Made by a program: the position numbers and the translations under genes | Shown here: piece after piece, positions 24,538-31,593 of the stretch | How positions within the stretch are numbered: position 1 is the first letter of the stretch | Layout: each line of letters opens with the position of its first letter | The notes under the pieces: model-generated | The model's database searches: none | What the model was told of the DNA's origin: nothing | What the model saw: only the letters and a program-made list of their open reading frames with translations | DNA from: Longimicrobium sp. | GTDB taxonomy: Bacteria > Gemmatimonadota > Gemmatimonadetes > Longimicrobiales > Longimicrobiaceae | Direction of reading: 5' to 3' | NCBI GenBank assembly: GCA_036389795.1 | Contig: DASVWD010000079.1 | Coordinates: 1 to 61,781 of the forward strand | Length of the DNA: 61,781 nucleotides

Positions 24538-24753
24538 ATGGCGAAGCTCAGGCTGGACCTGGACGCGCTGAAGGTGGAATCGTTCGAAGCCCTGTGCGAA
24601 GGCCCGCACGTCCTCGGCACCGTGAGGGCCAACCAGGACGCAGGCGACCGTGCCGGAGATGCCGCGGATGCCGCCAGGGATGCCGCCACGTGCTTCGGCA
24701 TCTCCTGCCAGCCCTCGTACTGTGAATCCTGCGACACGTGTGAGGACTGCTGA
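24538..24753 (+). CDS. Tandem Cys-rich RiPP-like precursor, peptide 4 (71 aa), mosaic
   Basis: The leader and spacer are of type A (LRLDLDALKVESFEALC, AGDRAGDAADAARDAAT), as in peptides 1 and 5, but the core is of the peptide 2/3 type (CFGISCQPSYC, then ESCDTCEDC). It is therefore a chimera with a switch near residue 50, at the leader-core boundary. GGGGAGG precedes the ATG by 8 nt. Intergenic spacing to peptide 3 is 67 nt and to peptide 5 is 68 nt. Confidence 0.8.
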   Translation: MAKLRLDLDALKVESFEALCEGPHVLGTVRANQDAGDRAGDAADAARDAATCFGISCQPSYCESCDTCEDC

Positions 24754-24821
24754 GGTCCGGTGGCTCGTGGGCCGGCCGGTTCATGCGCCGGAGCATTCAT
24801 CCTGCAACGGGAGAGGTACCG

Positions 24822-25046
24822 ATGGCGAAGCTCAGGCTGGACCTGGACGCGCTGAAGGTGGAATCGTTCGAAGCCCTGTGCGAAGGCCTGCACGTCCCCG
24901 GCACCGTGAGGGCCAACCAGGACGCGGGCGACCGTGCCGGAGACGCCGCGGATGCCGCCAGGGACGCCGCCACGAACGCCGGCCCCACCTGCGCGCCCTC
25001 GAACTGTTCCGCCTGCGGCACCTGCTACGAACGCAACTGTGCGTGA
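24822..25046 (+). CDS. Tandem Cys-rich RiPP-like precursor, peptide 5 (74 aa)
   Basis: Type A leader nearly identical to peptide 4. The core has Cys at 57, 62, 65, 68 and 73 (TCAPSNC, SACGTC, YERNCA), the same C-x4-C-x2-C-x2-C-x4-C spacing as peptide 1, with different residues between. The start at 24822 follows GAGAGG. It is the last of the array and ends just before a terminator and the convergent patatin gene. Confidence 0.8.
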   Translation: MAKLRLDLDALKVESFEALCEGLHVPGTVRANQDAGDRAGDAADAARDAATNAGPTCAPSNCSACGTCYERNCA

Positions 25047-25062
25047 TCGTCCGGGCGAACAA

Positions 25063-25095
25063 CGAAGCCCCGGCCGCGCATCGGCCGGGGCTTCG
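25063..25095. terminator. Terminator hairpin, copy 4 (bidirectional)
   Basis: CGAAGCCCCGGCCG with its complement around CGCAT, then TCGTCGTT. It lies between the convergent peptide 5 and patatin genes and could serve both. With the adjoining patatin 3' end it is the apparent source of the duplicated block borders at 22828 and 23517. Confidence 0.8.
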
Positions 25096-25119
25096 TCGTT
25101 CGTCCAGAGGCAGGACAGT

Positions 25120-26361
25120 CTACGCGGCGGACCCGTCGATGCGGTCCAGGACGGCGCCCAGGCGGTCGAGCACGCCCCGGATCTCGCCGGCGACGCCGCG
25201 CACGGTGCGGGGCCCGGGGGCGTCCTCCTCGAACAGCACGCGGTGCCCGTCGTCCAGCACCTCGGGGCGCAGGCGCATCCCTCGCTTCGCCAGCTTCTCC
25301 CCGATCTCCTCGCGGCGCTCGCGCAGGTGCGCCAGGGTGCGGGCGTAGGCGTGCTCGCACACCTCGCGGCGGTTGGCCGAGGAGAAGATGTTGGAGAAGA
25401 ACATCCGGTGGTCGGCCAGGTCCGGCTCCACCAGGATCACGTCGGCGTCCGGGTAGGTGTGGCGGTAGCTGCGGAAGCCCGTCCCCATCCGCGAGTGGAT
25501 GGCGGTGCGGAAGGTCTGCGAGAGCACCGCCGGCAGCCCGTAGTCCACCAGGTGCCTCGGCGCGCGGCCGCTGCCGTTCTTCCCGTGCCCGTTCACGTCG
25601 ACGGGGACGATAGGGTTCACGCAGAAGAGCAGGTCGGCGCCCTCGTCCAGCGCCACGCTGGCGTTCAGCGTGCGCCGCGCCACCCCGTCGATGTAGTGCT
25701 CGCCGCCGATCTCCACCGGGCAGTAGAGGCCGGGGAGCGAGATCGACGCCTGTACCGCCCTGCTGATCGGGACGTGGTCGTGCCCCGCCGCGCCGAAGGT
25801 CACCAGCTCGGACGAGTCGAGCTTCACCGCCACCACGCGCAGCTCCGCCCGCAGCTTGCGGAAGTCGTTGGTCCGCCCGCGGGTGGAGAAGACGCGCGCC
25901 AGGTAGCGCTCGATCGGCGCGCTGTCGAAGACGCCCACGGGGGTGAGCGCCGCCAGCTCCACCAGCCAGCCGGCCAGCGACAGCTCCAGCGGCCGCTCGA
26001 TGCGCCGCCGGATCCAGCGGCCCACCAGGCGCGGCGCCGCGGCCACGCGCCGCACGTACTCGCGCACGGCGGGGGTGAAGAGGAGGTTCGGGTCGAGGTT
26101 GAGGAGCTCTTCGTCGGCGCGGGAGAGGATGGCGCGGGAGAGGGCGCGGGGGCCGACGCCGTTGGCCAGCAGCGAGGTGAGCACCGCGCCGGAGCTGACG
26201 CCCACGTACACGTCGGCGCGGGTGAAGTCGAGCCCCTCCACGGCGTCTTCCAGCGCGCAGAGGACGCCGATCTCGTAGAACCCGCCTTCCAGCACCCCGC
26301 CCGCCAGGGCCAGGCCGATCTTGCCGCGCGGGGCGGCCCCCGCGCCGTCGCCGTTGCTCAT
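25120..26361 (-). CDS. Patatin-like phospholipase
   Basis: A 413-residue lipid acyl hydrolase. The oxyanion loop LALAGGVLEGGFYEIG is near residues 17-32, the nucleophile elbow GVSSG gives Ser56, and the catalytic Asp is in YIDGVARRT (Asp225), completing a Ser-Asp dyad. There is no signal peptide, so it is probably cytoplasmic or membrane-peripheral. The C-terminal ~90 residues are charged and helical and end with DRLGAVLDRIDGSAA, the segment copied into the peptide array. The start at 26361 places the GG-rich loop near the N-terminus as in the family. It follows the phasin gene on the same strand with a 95-nt gap, suggesting but not proving a link to storage-granule lipid turnover. Confidence 0.9.
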   Translation of the reverse strand: MSNGDGAGAAPRGKIGLALAGGVLEGGFYEIGVLCALEDAVEGLDFTRADVYVGVSSGAVLTSLLANGVGPRALSRAILSRADEELLNLDPNLLFTPAVREYVRRVAAAPRLVGRWIRRRIERPLELSLAGWLVELAALTPVGVFDSAPIERYLARVFSTRGRTNDFRKLRAELRVVAVKLDSSELVTFGAAGHDHVPISRAVQASISLPGLYCPVEIGGEHYIDGVARRTLNASVALDEGADLLFCVNPIVPVDVNGHGKNGSGRAPRHLVDYGLPAVLSQTFRTAIHSRMGTGFRSYRHTYPDADVILVEPDLADHRMFFSNIFSSANRREVCEHAYARTLAHLRERREEIGEKLAKRGMRLRPEVLDDGHRVLFEEDAPGPRTVRGVAGEIRGVLDRLGAVLDRIDGSAA

Positions 26362-26456
26362 GGAACCGTTTACACCTCGGGCGAAAAAAGGGTGCGGATG
26401 CATGCGAGGGCTACCTCGCGCACCCGCACCCCGGCTCCCTTCCGCACGGAGCGTGC

Positions 26457-27113
26457 TTACGCCTCGTACACGAAGGTGTCCTGCACCGAGCCGTCCTTGC
26501 GGTGGACCACCAGCTCGCTGGGCCTGTGCTCGGCGGCGAGGGCGCGGGCGCGCTCCAGCGCCTCGTCCTTGGTGGGGTGCACGCTCACCGCGCGCTCGGC
26601 GCCCTGCTTCTCCACCGCCCAGCCGTCCTCGCGGGCCGTGACCGAGTACACCGACACCTGCGCGCGCTCCAGCCGGGCGATGAGCAGGTTCACGCGCTCG
26701 GTGAGCGACTCCACCTGCGCGGAGAGCCGGCCCACCTCGGCGCGGGTGGGCACGCCCAGCCTGCCGAGCGCGTCGACCATGGGGTCGTAGACGGTCGTCT
26801 CCACCTTCTCCACCGCCTCCTCGCGCCGGGCCTCCACCTCGTCCTTGAGCGCGTCGAAGCGCTCGCGGCCGCGCTTCTCCATCGTCTCGCCGCGCCGGAC
26901 CAGCGTCTCGCCCTGCTTCACCAGGCGGTCGTAGAGCGCGGTGCCCTCCTGCTCGGCGGTGGCCAGCGCGCCCAGCCCGGCCAGCCACACGTCGCGGCCG
27001 CGGGTGGTGACGCCGTCCGCGATCTCCTTCGGGAGCTTCACCACCCGGCCCGCCACGTTCTTCGGCAGGTCGCCCAGGCGGAAGATGGTGCTGTTCCTCG
27101 TCTGCGTGCTCAT
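26457..27113 (-). CDS. Phasin family protein with C-terminal DUF2188-like domain
   Basis: A 218-residue PHA-granule-associated protein. Residues ~30-150 are long amphipathic helices typical of phasins (DVWLAGLGALATAEQEGTAL, RGETMEKRGRERFDALKDEV, a coiled coil LSAQVESLTERVNLLIARLE). The last ~60 residues resemble DUF2188: DGWAVEKQGAERAVSVHPTK, DEALERARALA, then VVHRKDGSVQDTF. Phasins coat polyhydroxyalkanoate granules. The start overlaps the phaR stop by an ATGA, so the two genes are co-translated. PHA synthase genes are not in the window. Confidence 0.88.
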   Translation of the reverse strand: MSTQTRNSTIFRLGDLPKNVAGRVVKLPKEIADGVTTRGRDVWLAGLGALATAEQEGTALYDRLVKQGETLVRRGETMEKRGRERFDALKDEVEARREEAVEKVETTVYDPMVDALGRLGVPTRAEVGRLSAQVESLTERVNLLIARLERAQVSVYSVTAREDGWAVEKQGAERAVSVHPTKDEALERARALAAEHRPSELVVHRKDGSVQDTFVYEA

Positions 27114-27616
27114 TTCTGTCTCCGTCGCCGTGAGTTGGTCGCCGTCGCGCTCGTCGTTCCGGTATCGTCCGCGGCGGGGCCGCGCCGCTTCTCGCTCTCC
27201 TGCTGGTCCAGGATGCGCGCGAGCGTGGCCTCCAGCTCGGCCAGCTGCCCGCGCAGCTGCTGCAGCTCCTGGGTCTGCGGGCTCTGCAGGACGCGGGTGA
27301 TGCGGCCCAGGGAGCCGTGCACCAGCTCGTCCACCCCGCTCCGGATCTGCCCCACGCCGGCGTCGATCACCCGCCCGCCGCGGCGCAGGAGCTCGTGCAG
27401 CAGCTCCGTGGGGAGGATGCCGCGCCCGCGCTTGCCCTCCTCGAGCACCACCTGGGTGAGGGTCTGCGCGGTGATGTCGTCGCCCGTGACGTTGTCGAGC
27501 ACCTCGACGGTCTCGCCGCCGCGGATGAGCGCGGCGATGTCTTCCAGCGAGACGTACGCGCTGGCCTCGACGTCGTAGAGCTTCCGGTTCCCGTACCGCT
27601 TGATCACCCTGGGCAT
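27110..27616 (-). CDS. phaR: PHA synthesis repressor PhaR
   Basis: A 168-residue regulator. Residues 1-60 are the PHB/PHA accumulation DNA-binding domain (VIKRYGNRKLYDVEASAYVS, LEDIAALIRGGETVEVLDN, GDDITAQTLTQVVLEE), followed by a second helical domain and a Lys/Arg-rich tail. PhaR binds DNA and nascent PHA and represses phasin expression until polymer appears; its coupling to the phasin gene fits that logic. A palindrome at 27655-27671, 39 nt upstream of the start, could be an operator. Confidence 0.93.
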   Translation of the reverse strand: MPRVIKRYGNRKLYDVEASAYVSLEDIAALIRGGETVEVLDNVTGDDITAQTLTQVVLEEGKRGRGILPTELLHELLRRGGRVIDAGVGQIRSGVDELVHGSLGRITRVLQSPQTQELQQLRGQLAELEATLARILDQQESEKRRGPAADDTGTTSATATNSRRRRQK

Positions 27617-27654
27617 CGCTTTTCCTCCGACTGCGGTGTGGCCACGGCTCGATG

Positions 27655-27671
27655 ATAACGCGTTGCGTCAT
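27655..27671. promoter_or_regulatory. Palindromic operator candidate upstream of phaR
   Basis: ATAACGCGTTGCGTCAT is an imperfect palindrome that matches 14 of 17 positions of the perfect palindrome at 9611-9627. A further half-site GTAACGCA lies about 20 nt beyond. The position before phaR suggests autoregulation or control by a shared repressor; this is inference. Confidence 0.45.
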
Positions 27672-27851
27672 GACAGTCAAGATTTCGTAACGCACCGTGT
27701 CGAGACGGGTTTCGGTGCGGCCACGGGGCGGCCCCCGCCCTGGCGCCTGGCGCGCCTGTCCCTCCCCCGAACTTCAGGGGAGGGACTTCGGCGCTTCGCG
27801 CGACGGGAGCGGTGGTGAGATCGGGTCTGTTGAATCCAGAAAAAAAACAGC

Positions 27852-27916
27852 CTCACGCAGAGTCAGCAGAGTCAGCAGAGAAACCCTCTGCTTGCCCTCT
27901 GCTGACTCTGCGTGAG
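27852..27916. repeat. Perfect 20-bp inverted repeat
   Basis: CTCACGCAGAGTCAGCAGAG (27852-27871) and its exact complement (27897-27916) enclose 25 nt, preceded by an A8 run. On the minus strand the A-run reads as a T-run after the hairpin, so it could terminate transcription read on that strand. The 27617-28045 gap otherwise holds no gene. Confidence 0.7.
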
Positions 27917-27981
27917 ACAGATCCTTTACCGGACTCTGCGCGAGAGCGGCAGCCGTGGAATGGATTCTCGTCTGCCCAGCA

Positions 27982-28019
27982 GAATCCCCAGGCTGCACCG
28001 GAGCGCGGCCTGGGGATTC
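27982..28019 (-). terminator. Hairpin after the epimerase gene
   Basis: GAATCCCCAGGC pairs with GCCTGGGGATTC, 27 nt past the epimerase stop on the minus strand. The stem is a relative of the terminator at 9526-9564. Confidence 0.6.
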
Positions 28020-28045
28020 GGCGTTCGAAGCCAGGTAGATCGGAG

Positions 28046-29095
28046 TTACGCCGTGCGGGCGAGGGCTTCGGGGCGGCCGTAGCGGCCCTCGTACCACGCC
28101 ACCAGCACGTCGAGCGAGGCGGTGAAGTCGCCGGCGGGCGCGTAGCCCAGGGTGGCCTGGATGCGGGAGATGTTGGCTTGGCTGTGGCGGATGTCGCCGG
28201 CGCGGAAGTCGTCGTAGACGCACGGTACGGGCGGCAGGTCGGGGCGCAGGCGCCGCACGGCCGAGGCGAGCGCGTCGTGCAGCTCGTTCAGCGAGGTGCG
28301 CCGGCCCCCGCCCACGTTGAAGAGGTGCGCGCCGGGGGGGAGCTCGGCGGCGGCGGCCAGCAGGTTGGCCTGCACCACGTCGCCCACCCACACGAAGTCG
28401 CGGGTGGTCTCGCCGTCGCCGTGGATGCGGCAGGGTTCGCCCTCCAGCAGCGAGCGCGTCCACTGCGGCACCACGGCGGCGTAGGCGCCGCGCGGGTCCT
28501 GCCGCGGGCCGAAGACGTTGAAGTAGCGCAGCCCCACCGTGTCCACCCCGTGCGTGCGCGCGAACAGGGCGGCGTACTCCTCGGCCACGCGCTTGGTGAG
28601 CGCGTAGGGGGACAGCAGCGCGCCGCTGTCGCCCACGGAGAGCGGGAGCCGCGCGCAGTCGCCGTAGACGGCGCAGGAGGAGGCGTACACGACGCGCCGC
28701 ACCCCGGTCTCGCGCGCGGCCAGCAGGAGGTTGACGGTGCCGTCGACGTTCACCTCGTTGGCGCGCACCGGGTCTTCGAGCGAGCGGGGGACCGAGGCGA
28801 GGGCGGCCTGGTGGAGGACGTAGTCGGCGCCCAGGCACACCGCGCGGCACGTCTCGAAGCTGCGCACGTCGCCCTCGTGCAGGTGGAAGGTGCCGCCGGT
28901 GCGGGGGCGGCCGCGCAGCACTTCCTCCAGGTTGCGCCGGTAGCCGGTGGCGAAGTTGTCGAGCCCCACCACCACCTGCCCCAGGTCGAGCAGCGTCTCC
29001 AGCAGGCTCGACCCGATGAACCCCGCCACGCCCGTCACTACCCAGGTGCGCGGCCGGCGGCGCAGCTCCTCACGCAGCTGTTCGTAGCGGCCCAT
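28046..29095 (-). CDS. UDP-N-acetylglucosamine 4-epimerase-like SDR enzyme
   Basis: A 349-residue extended SDR. The NAD-binding Rossmann motif TGVAGFIGSSLLE is near residues 21-33, DNFATGYRRNL follows, and the catalytic YALTK sits in LLSPYALTKRVAEEY with ASSCAVYGD upstream. The ATGYRxNL and FNVFGPRQDPRGAYAAVVP signatures fit WbpP/TviC-type enzymes that epimerise UDP-GlcNAc or the uronic acid form. The sugar product would feed the polysaccharide genes downstream. The start at 29095 matches the N-terminus of the family. It is divergent from the phosphatase gene with a 789-nt gap between. Confidence 0.88.
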   Translation of the reverse strand: MGRYEQLREELRRRPRTWVVTGVAGFIGSSLLETLLDLGQVVVGLDNFATGYRRNLEEVLRGRPRTGGTFHLHEGDVRSFETCRAVCLGADYVLHQAALASVPRSLEDPVRANEVNVDGTVNLLLAARETGVRRVVYASSCAVYGDCARLPLSVGDSGALLSPYALTKRVAEEYAALFARTHGVDTVGLRYFNVFGPRQDPRGAYAAVVPQWTRSLLEGEPCRIHGDGETTRDFVWVGDVVQANLLAAAAELPPGAHLFNVGGGRRTSLNELHDALASAVRRLRPDLPPVPCVYDDFRAGDIRHSQANISRIQATLGYAPAGDFTASLDVLVAWYEGRYGRPEALARTA

Positions 29096-29364
29096 GGTTC
29101 TTCCCGATCCGAATCTGTGGGTGGGTCCTGCATTGTCCTGCGGGCCCACCGGCGGCCGGGGAACGGGGTGCCGCGGCGGGTGCCGGGCGGGTGGTCCCGG
29201 CACGGCGGAGCCGGGGAACTTCCATGCCCCGTGCGCCTCGACCGTAAGTCGTTGCCGCGCCCCGCCTTCCTGCTCCGGCGCGGCGCCCGGGGCGATGCGC
29301 GGCGCCGCGTCGTGTGGTGCGGGCGCGACAGAATTGGACGCGGGTTCGGCGCTCCCGGGCGCAC

Positions 29365-29395
29365 GAAGGCCCCTCCCGGTGGGGGAGGGGCCTTC
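29365..29395. other. Hairpin within a 789-nt gene-poor gap (29096-29884)
   Basis: GAAGGCCCCTCCC pairs perfectly with GGGAGGGGCCTTC around GGTGG. The rest of the gap is GC-rich with long open frames on both strands that show no family resemblance or coding bias I trust. It probably holds divergent promoters for the epimerase and the polysaccharide operon. Confidence 0.5.
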
Positions 29396-29884
29396 CGCGC
29401 GTCGGCGGGGCGGAGCGGGACGCTGCGTGGACCGTGGAACCCGTGGCGGCGCCGGAGCCTGAACCCGTCCACAGCGCAAGCAGGGTCGCTGCGAGCCGAG
29501 CCATCCCCATGCGGCTCCGACGCCGCTTACGGGAAGCCCGTGCAGCGCTCGGTTTCGGGGGACGAGAGGTTGGGCGGTGCTGGCGCGGATGCGCCGGAGG
29601 CACGGAGTCCGCCCGCTGACGGGCGGCGGGGTGAAGCACGCGACGTACCCGGTCGGGGCGCGCGGCCGCGGACGGCCGGGAAGCCGCGCCGCTGCTGGGG
29701 ATGCGGGCCGGAGCGGGAGGCGCGGCCAGATGCCACTGCGTTGCGGGGCCGCAACAAGTGTCGGCGCGCGCGGCGGGGAAGCGTCGCTCGCGCAACACGA
29801 TCCGGCGGTTTTCCGCGCGTTCCCGCGGGCACGGGGCTTCCGATGTCCGCCGGCGACCGCGCCGCCCGCCCCTTAGCCCGGACC

Positions 29885-30511
29885 ATGGAATCCGCGACCA
29901 CCGCGCTCCCCGCCCAGCCCCGCTTCCCGGCCGCCCTGGCGGCGCTCGCCCGCCGCGCCGCGCGCCGGGCCCGCCACGCCCCCGACCGGCTGCTGCACCC
30001 CTGGCGGCGCGCGGCGGCGCTCGCGCGGGTGCGGGCGGAGCCGCTGCCCGAGTCGGTGCTCTTCGTCTGCACGGGGAACATCTACCGCAGCCCGTACGCG
30101 GCCGCCGCGCTCGAGCGGTGCCTGCCGGGCGCGCTGCGGGCGGCGGTGCGGGTGTCGTCCGCCGGCTTCGTGGGCCCGGGGCGGCCGCCGCCGGAGCCCG
30201 CCGTGCGGGTGGCGGCGCGGCGGAGCGTCGACCTCTCGGCGCACCGCTCGTCGCTGATCACGGCCGAACGGGTGCGGGCGGCGGCGCTGGTGGTGGTGAT
30301 GGATCCACGCCACGCCTCCGCGCTCCGCGCCCGCTTCGGTCCCGCCGCCCTCCGGGTGGAGCTGCTGGGCGACTTCGACCCGCAGCCGATCGACACGCGC
30401 GCCGTCCGCGATCCCTGGGGCGCGGGCGACGACGTGCTGGAGGCCAGCTACGGCCGGGTGGAGCGGTGCGTGGGGGCGCTCGCGCGGGCGATGGTGGGGG
30501 GAAGTGCGTGA
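29885..30511 (+). CDS. Low-molecular-weight protein tyrosine phosphatase
   Basis: A 208-residue phosphatase. After ~55 Ala/Arg-rich residues comes the P-loop VLFVCTGNIYRSPYAAA (Cys62, Arg68 of C-x5-R) and, near the C-terminus, DPWGAGDDVLEASY with the general-acid Asp. Enzymes of this type (Wzb/Etp-like) dephosphorylate tyrosine kinases that control polysaccharide export; the genomic position supports that role. No BY-kinase or Wza/Wzc gene is seen in the window. The start at 29885 is the first reasonable ATG; the extra N-terminus is unusual, and a later start is possible. Confidence 0.85.
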   Translation: MESATTALPAQPRFPAALAALARRAARRARHAPDRLLHPWRRAAALARVRAEPLPESVLFVCTGNIYRSPYAAAALERCLPGALRAAVRVSSAGFVGPGRPPPEPAVRVAARRSVDLSAHRSSLITAERVRAAALVVVMDPRHASALRARFGPAALRVELLGDFDPQPIDTRAVRDPWGAGDDVLEASYGRVERCVGALARAMVGGSA

Positions 30512-30556
30512 GTGCGGAAGTGCGTGAGTGCGAAAGTGCGGAAGTGCGAAAGTGGG
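30501..30556. repeat. GTGCGNA heptamer tract
   Basis: About seven units of AGTGCG(T/A/G)(G/A)A overlapping the phosphatase stop codon, so the units encode its last residues (GSA). Same family as the tracts elsewhere in the window. Confidence 0.65.
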
Positions 30557-30639
30557 CGTGGGAGATTCGCTGATTCGAGGCCGAGCAGCCGGTGTTGCGC
30601 ACCTGCATCACGGCGCCCGACGGCGATCCGGCGCCATGG

Positions 30640-31593
30640 ATGAACCCGATCGAGATCCGCTCCGTGTCCCTCCTTCCTCCGACCGCTCTTCCGAACCTCT
30701 CCGTCCGGCGTGCGACGGGGCGGCCGGCGCACCTGTTCACGGTGGACGTGGAGGAGTACTTCCACGCGGCGGCGCTGGAGCGGGTGGTGGGGGAGGGGCG
30801 CTGGGGGGTGATGGAGAGCCGCGTCGAAGCCTCGGTCGACCTGCTGCTGGAGGCGCTGGAGCTCCACGAGGCGCGCGGCACCTTCTTCACGCTCGGCTGG
30901 CTGGCCGCGCGGCGCCCGGGGCTGGTGCGGCGGATCGCCGAGGCGGGGCACGAGGTGGCCTCGCACGGGTGGTCGCACCGGCGCGTGACCGCGATGTGGC
31001 CGAACGACTTCCGCGGCGAGGCGCGCCGCTCGAAGGCCGCCCTGGAAGACGCCTGCGGCGGGCCGGTGCTGGGTTTCCGCGCGCCGAACTTCTCGCTGGT
31101 GCGCGGCTGGGAGTGGGCCTTCGACATCCTGCTGGCCGAAGGCTACGCCTACGACTCCAGCGTCTTCTCCGGCCGCGCCGGGCACCCGGCCGACGCGCCC
31201 ACCGCTCCGTACGCGGTCGAGCGCACGCCGGGGACGCTGTGGGAGGTGCCGCTCGCCCGCGCGCGCTTCGGCCCGGCGCGGGTGCCGGCGGCGGGCGGGG
31301 CGTACTTCCGCCTCTTTCCCTACGCCCTCACCCGCCGCGCGCTCCGCCAGGCCGAGGCGCGGGGAGAGCCGGCCGTCTTCTACCTCCATCCCTGGGAGGT
31401 GGACACCGGCCAGCCGCGCCTGCCGGTGGGGCCGCTCACCCGCGTGCGGCACTACGGCGGGCTGCGCTCCACGGCCGCGAGGCTGGAGCGGCTCCTGGCA
31501 GAGTTCCGCTTCACCTCCGTGGCCGCCGCGCTGGGGCTGGAGGCGGAGCCGGAGGTGGAGGCGCCGGCGCTCGCCGCCGCGGAGGGCGCGTGA
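30640..31593 (+). CDS. XrtA-system type polysaccharide deacetylase (NodB fold, DUF3473)
   Basis: A 317-residue deacetylase. The metal-site motif FTVDVEEYFHA is near residue 35, the ExxSHGWSH motif (HEVASHGWSHRRV) near 110 and GFRAPNFSL near 150; the C-terminal PAVFYLHPWEVD is typical of the DUF3473 tail. The family removes acetyl groups from exopolysaccharide and is often encoded with PEP-CTERM/exosortase XrtA systems. The start is uncertain: the ATG at 30640 is used, though a TTG at 30592 is in frame. Its stop overlaps the FemAB gene start (GTGA). Confidence 0.88.
   Translation: MNPIEIRSVSLLPPTALPNLSVRRATGRPAHLFTVDVEEYFHAAALERVVGEGRWGVMESRVEASVDLLLEALELHEARGTFFTLGWLAARRPGLVRRIAEAGHEVASHGWSHRRVTAMWPNDFRGEARRSKAALEDACGGPVLGFRAPNFSLVRGWEWAFDILLAEGYAYDSSVFSGRAGHPADAPTAPYAVERTPGTLWEVPLARARFGPARVPAAGGAYFRLFPYALTRRALRQAEARGEPAVFYLHPWEVDTGQPRLPVGPLTRVRHYGGLRSTAARLERLLAEFRFTSVAAALGLEAEPEVEAPALAAAEGA

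Noticed and set aside
22828-25095. CRISPR array
   Set aside because: The repeats are hairpin terminators and peptide genes with irregular 200-700 nt spacing, not short direct repeats with unique spacers.
26989-27110. Extension of the patatin and phasin frames further upstream
   Set aside because: The extra residues are shadows of neighbouring genes; signature motifs begin just after the starts chosen here.
27812-29884. Very long plus-strand open frame upstream of the phosphatase gene
   Set aside because: It is the antisense shadow of the epimerase gene plus GC-rich intergenic DNA; residues are Ala/Gly/His/Arg-rich without family resemblance. Only the part from 29885 on matches a known protein.
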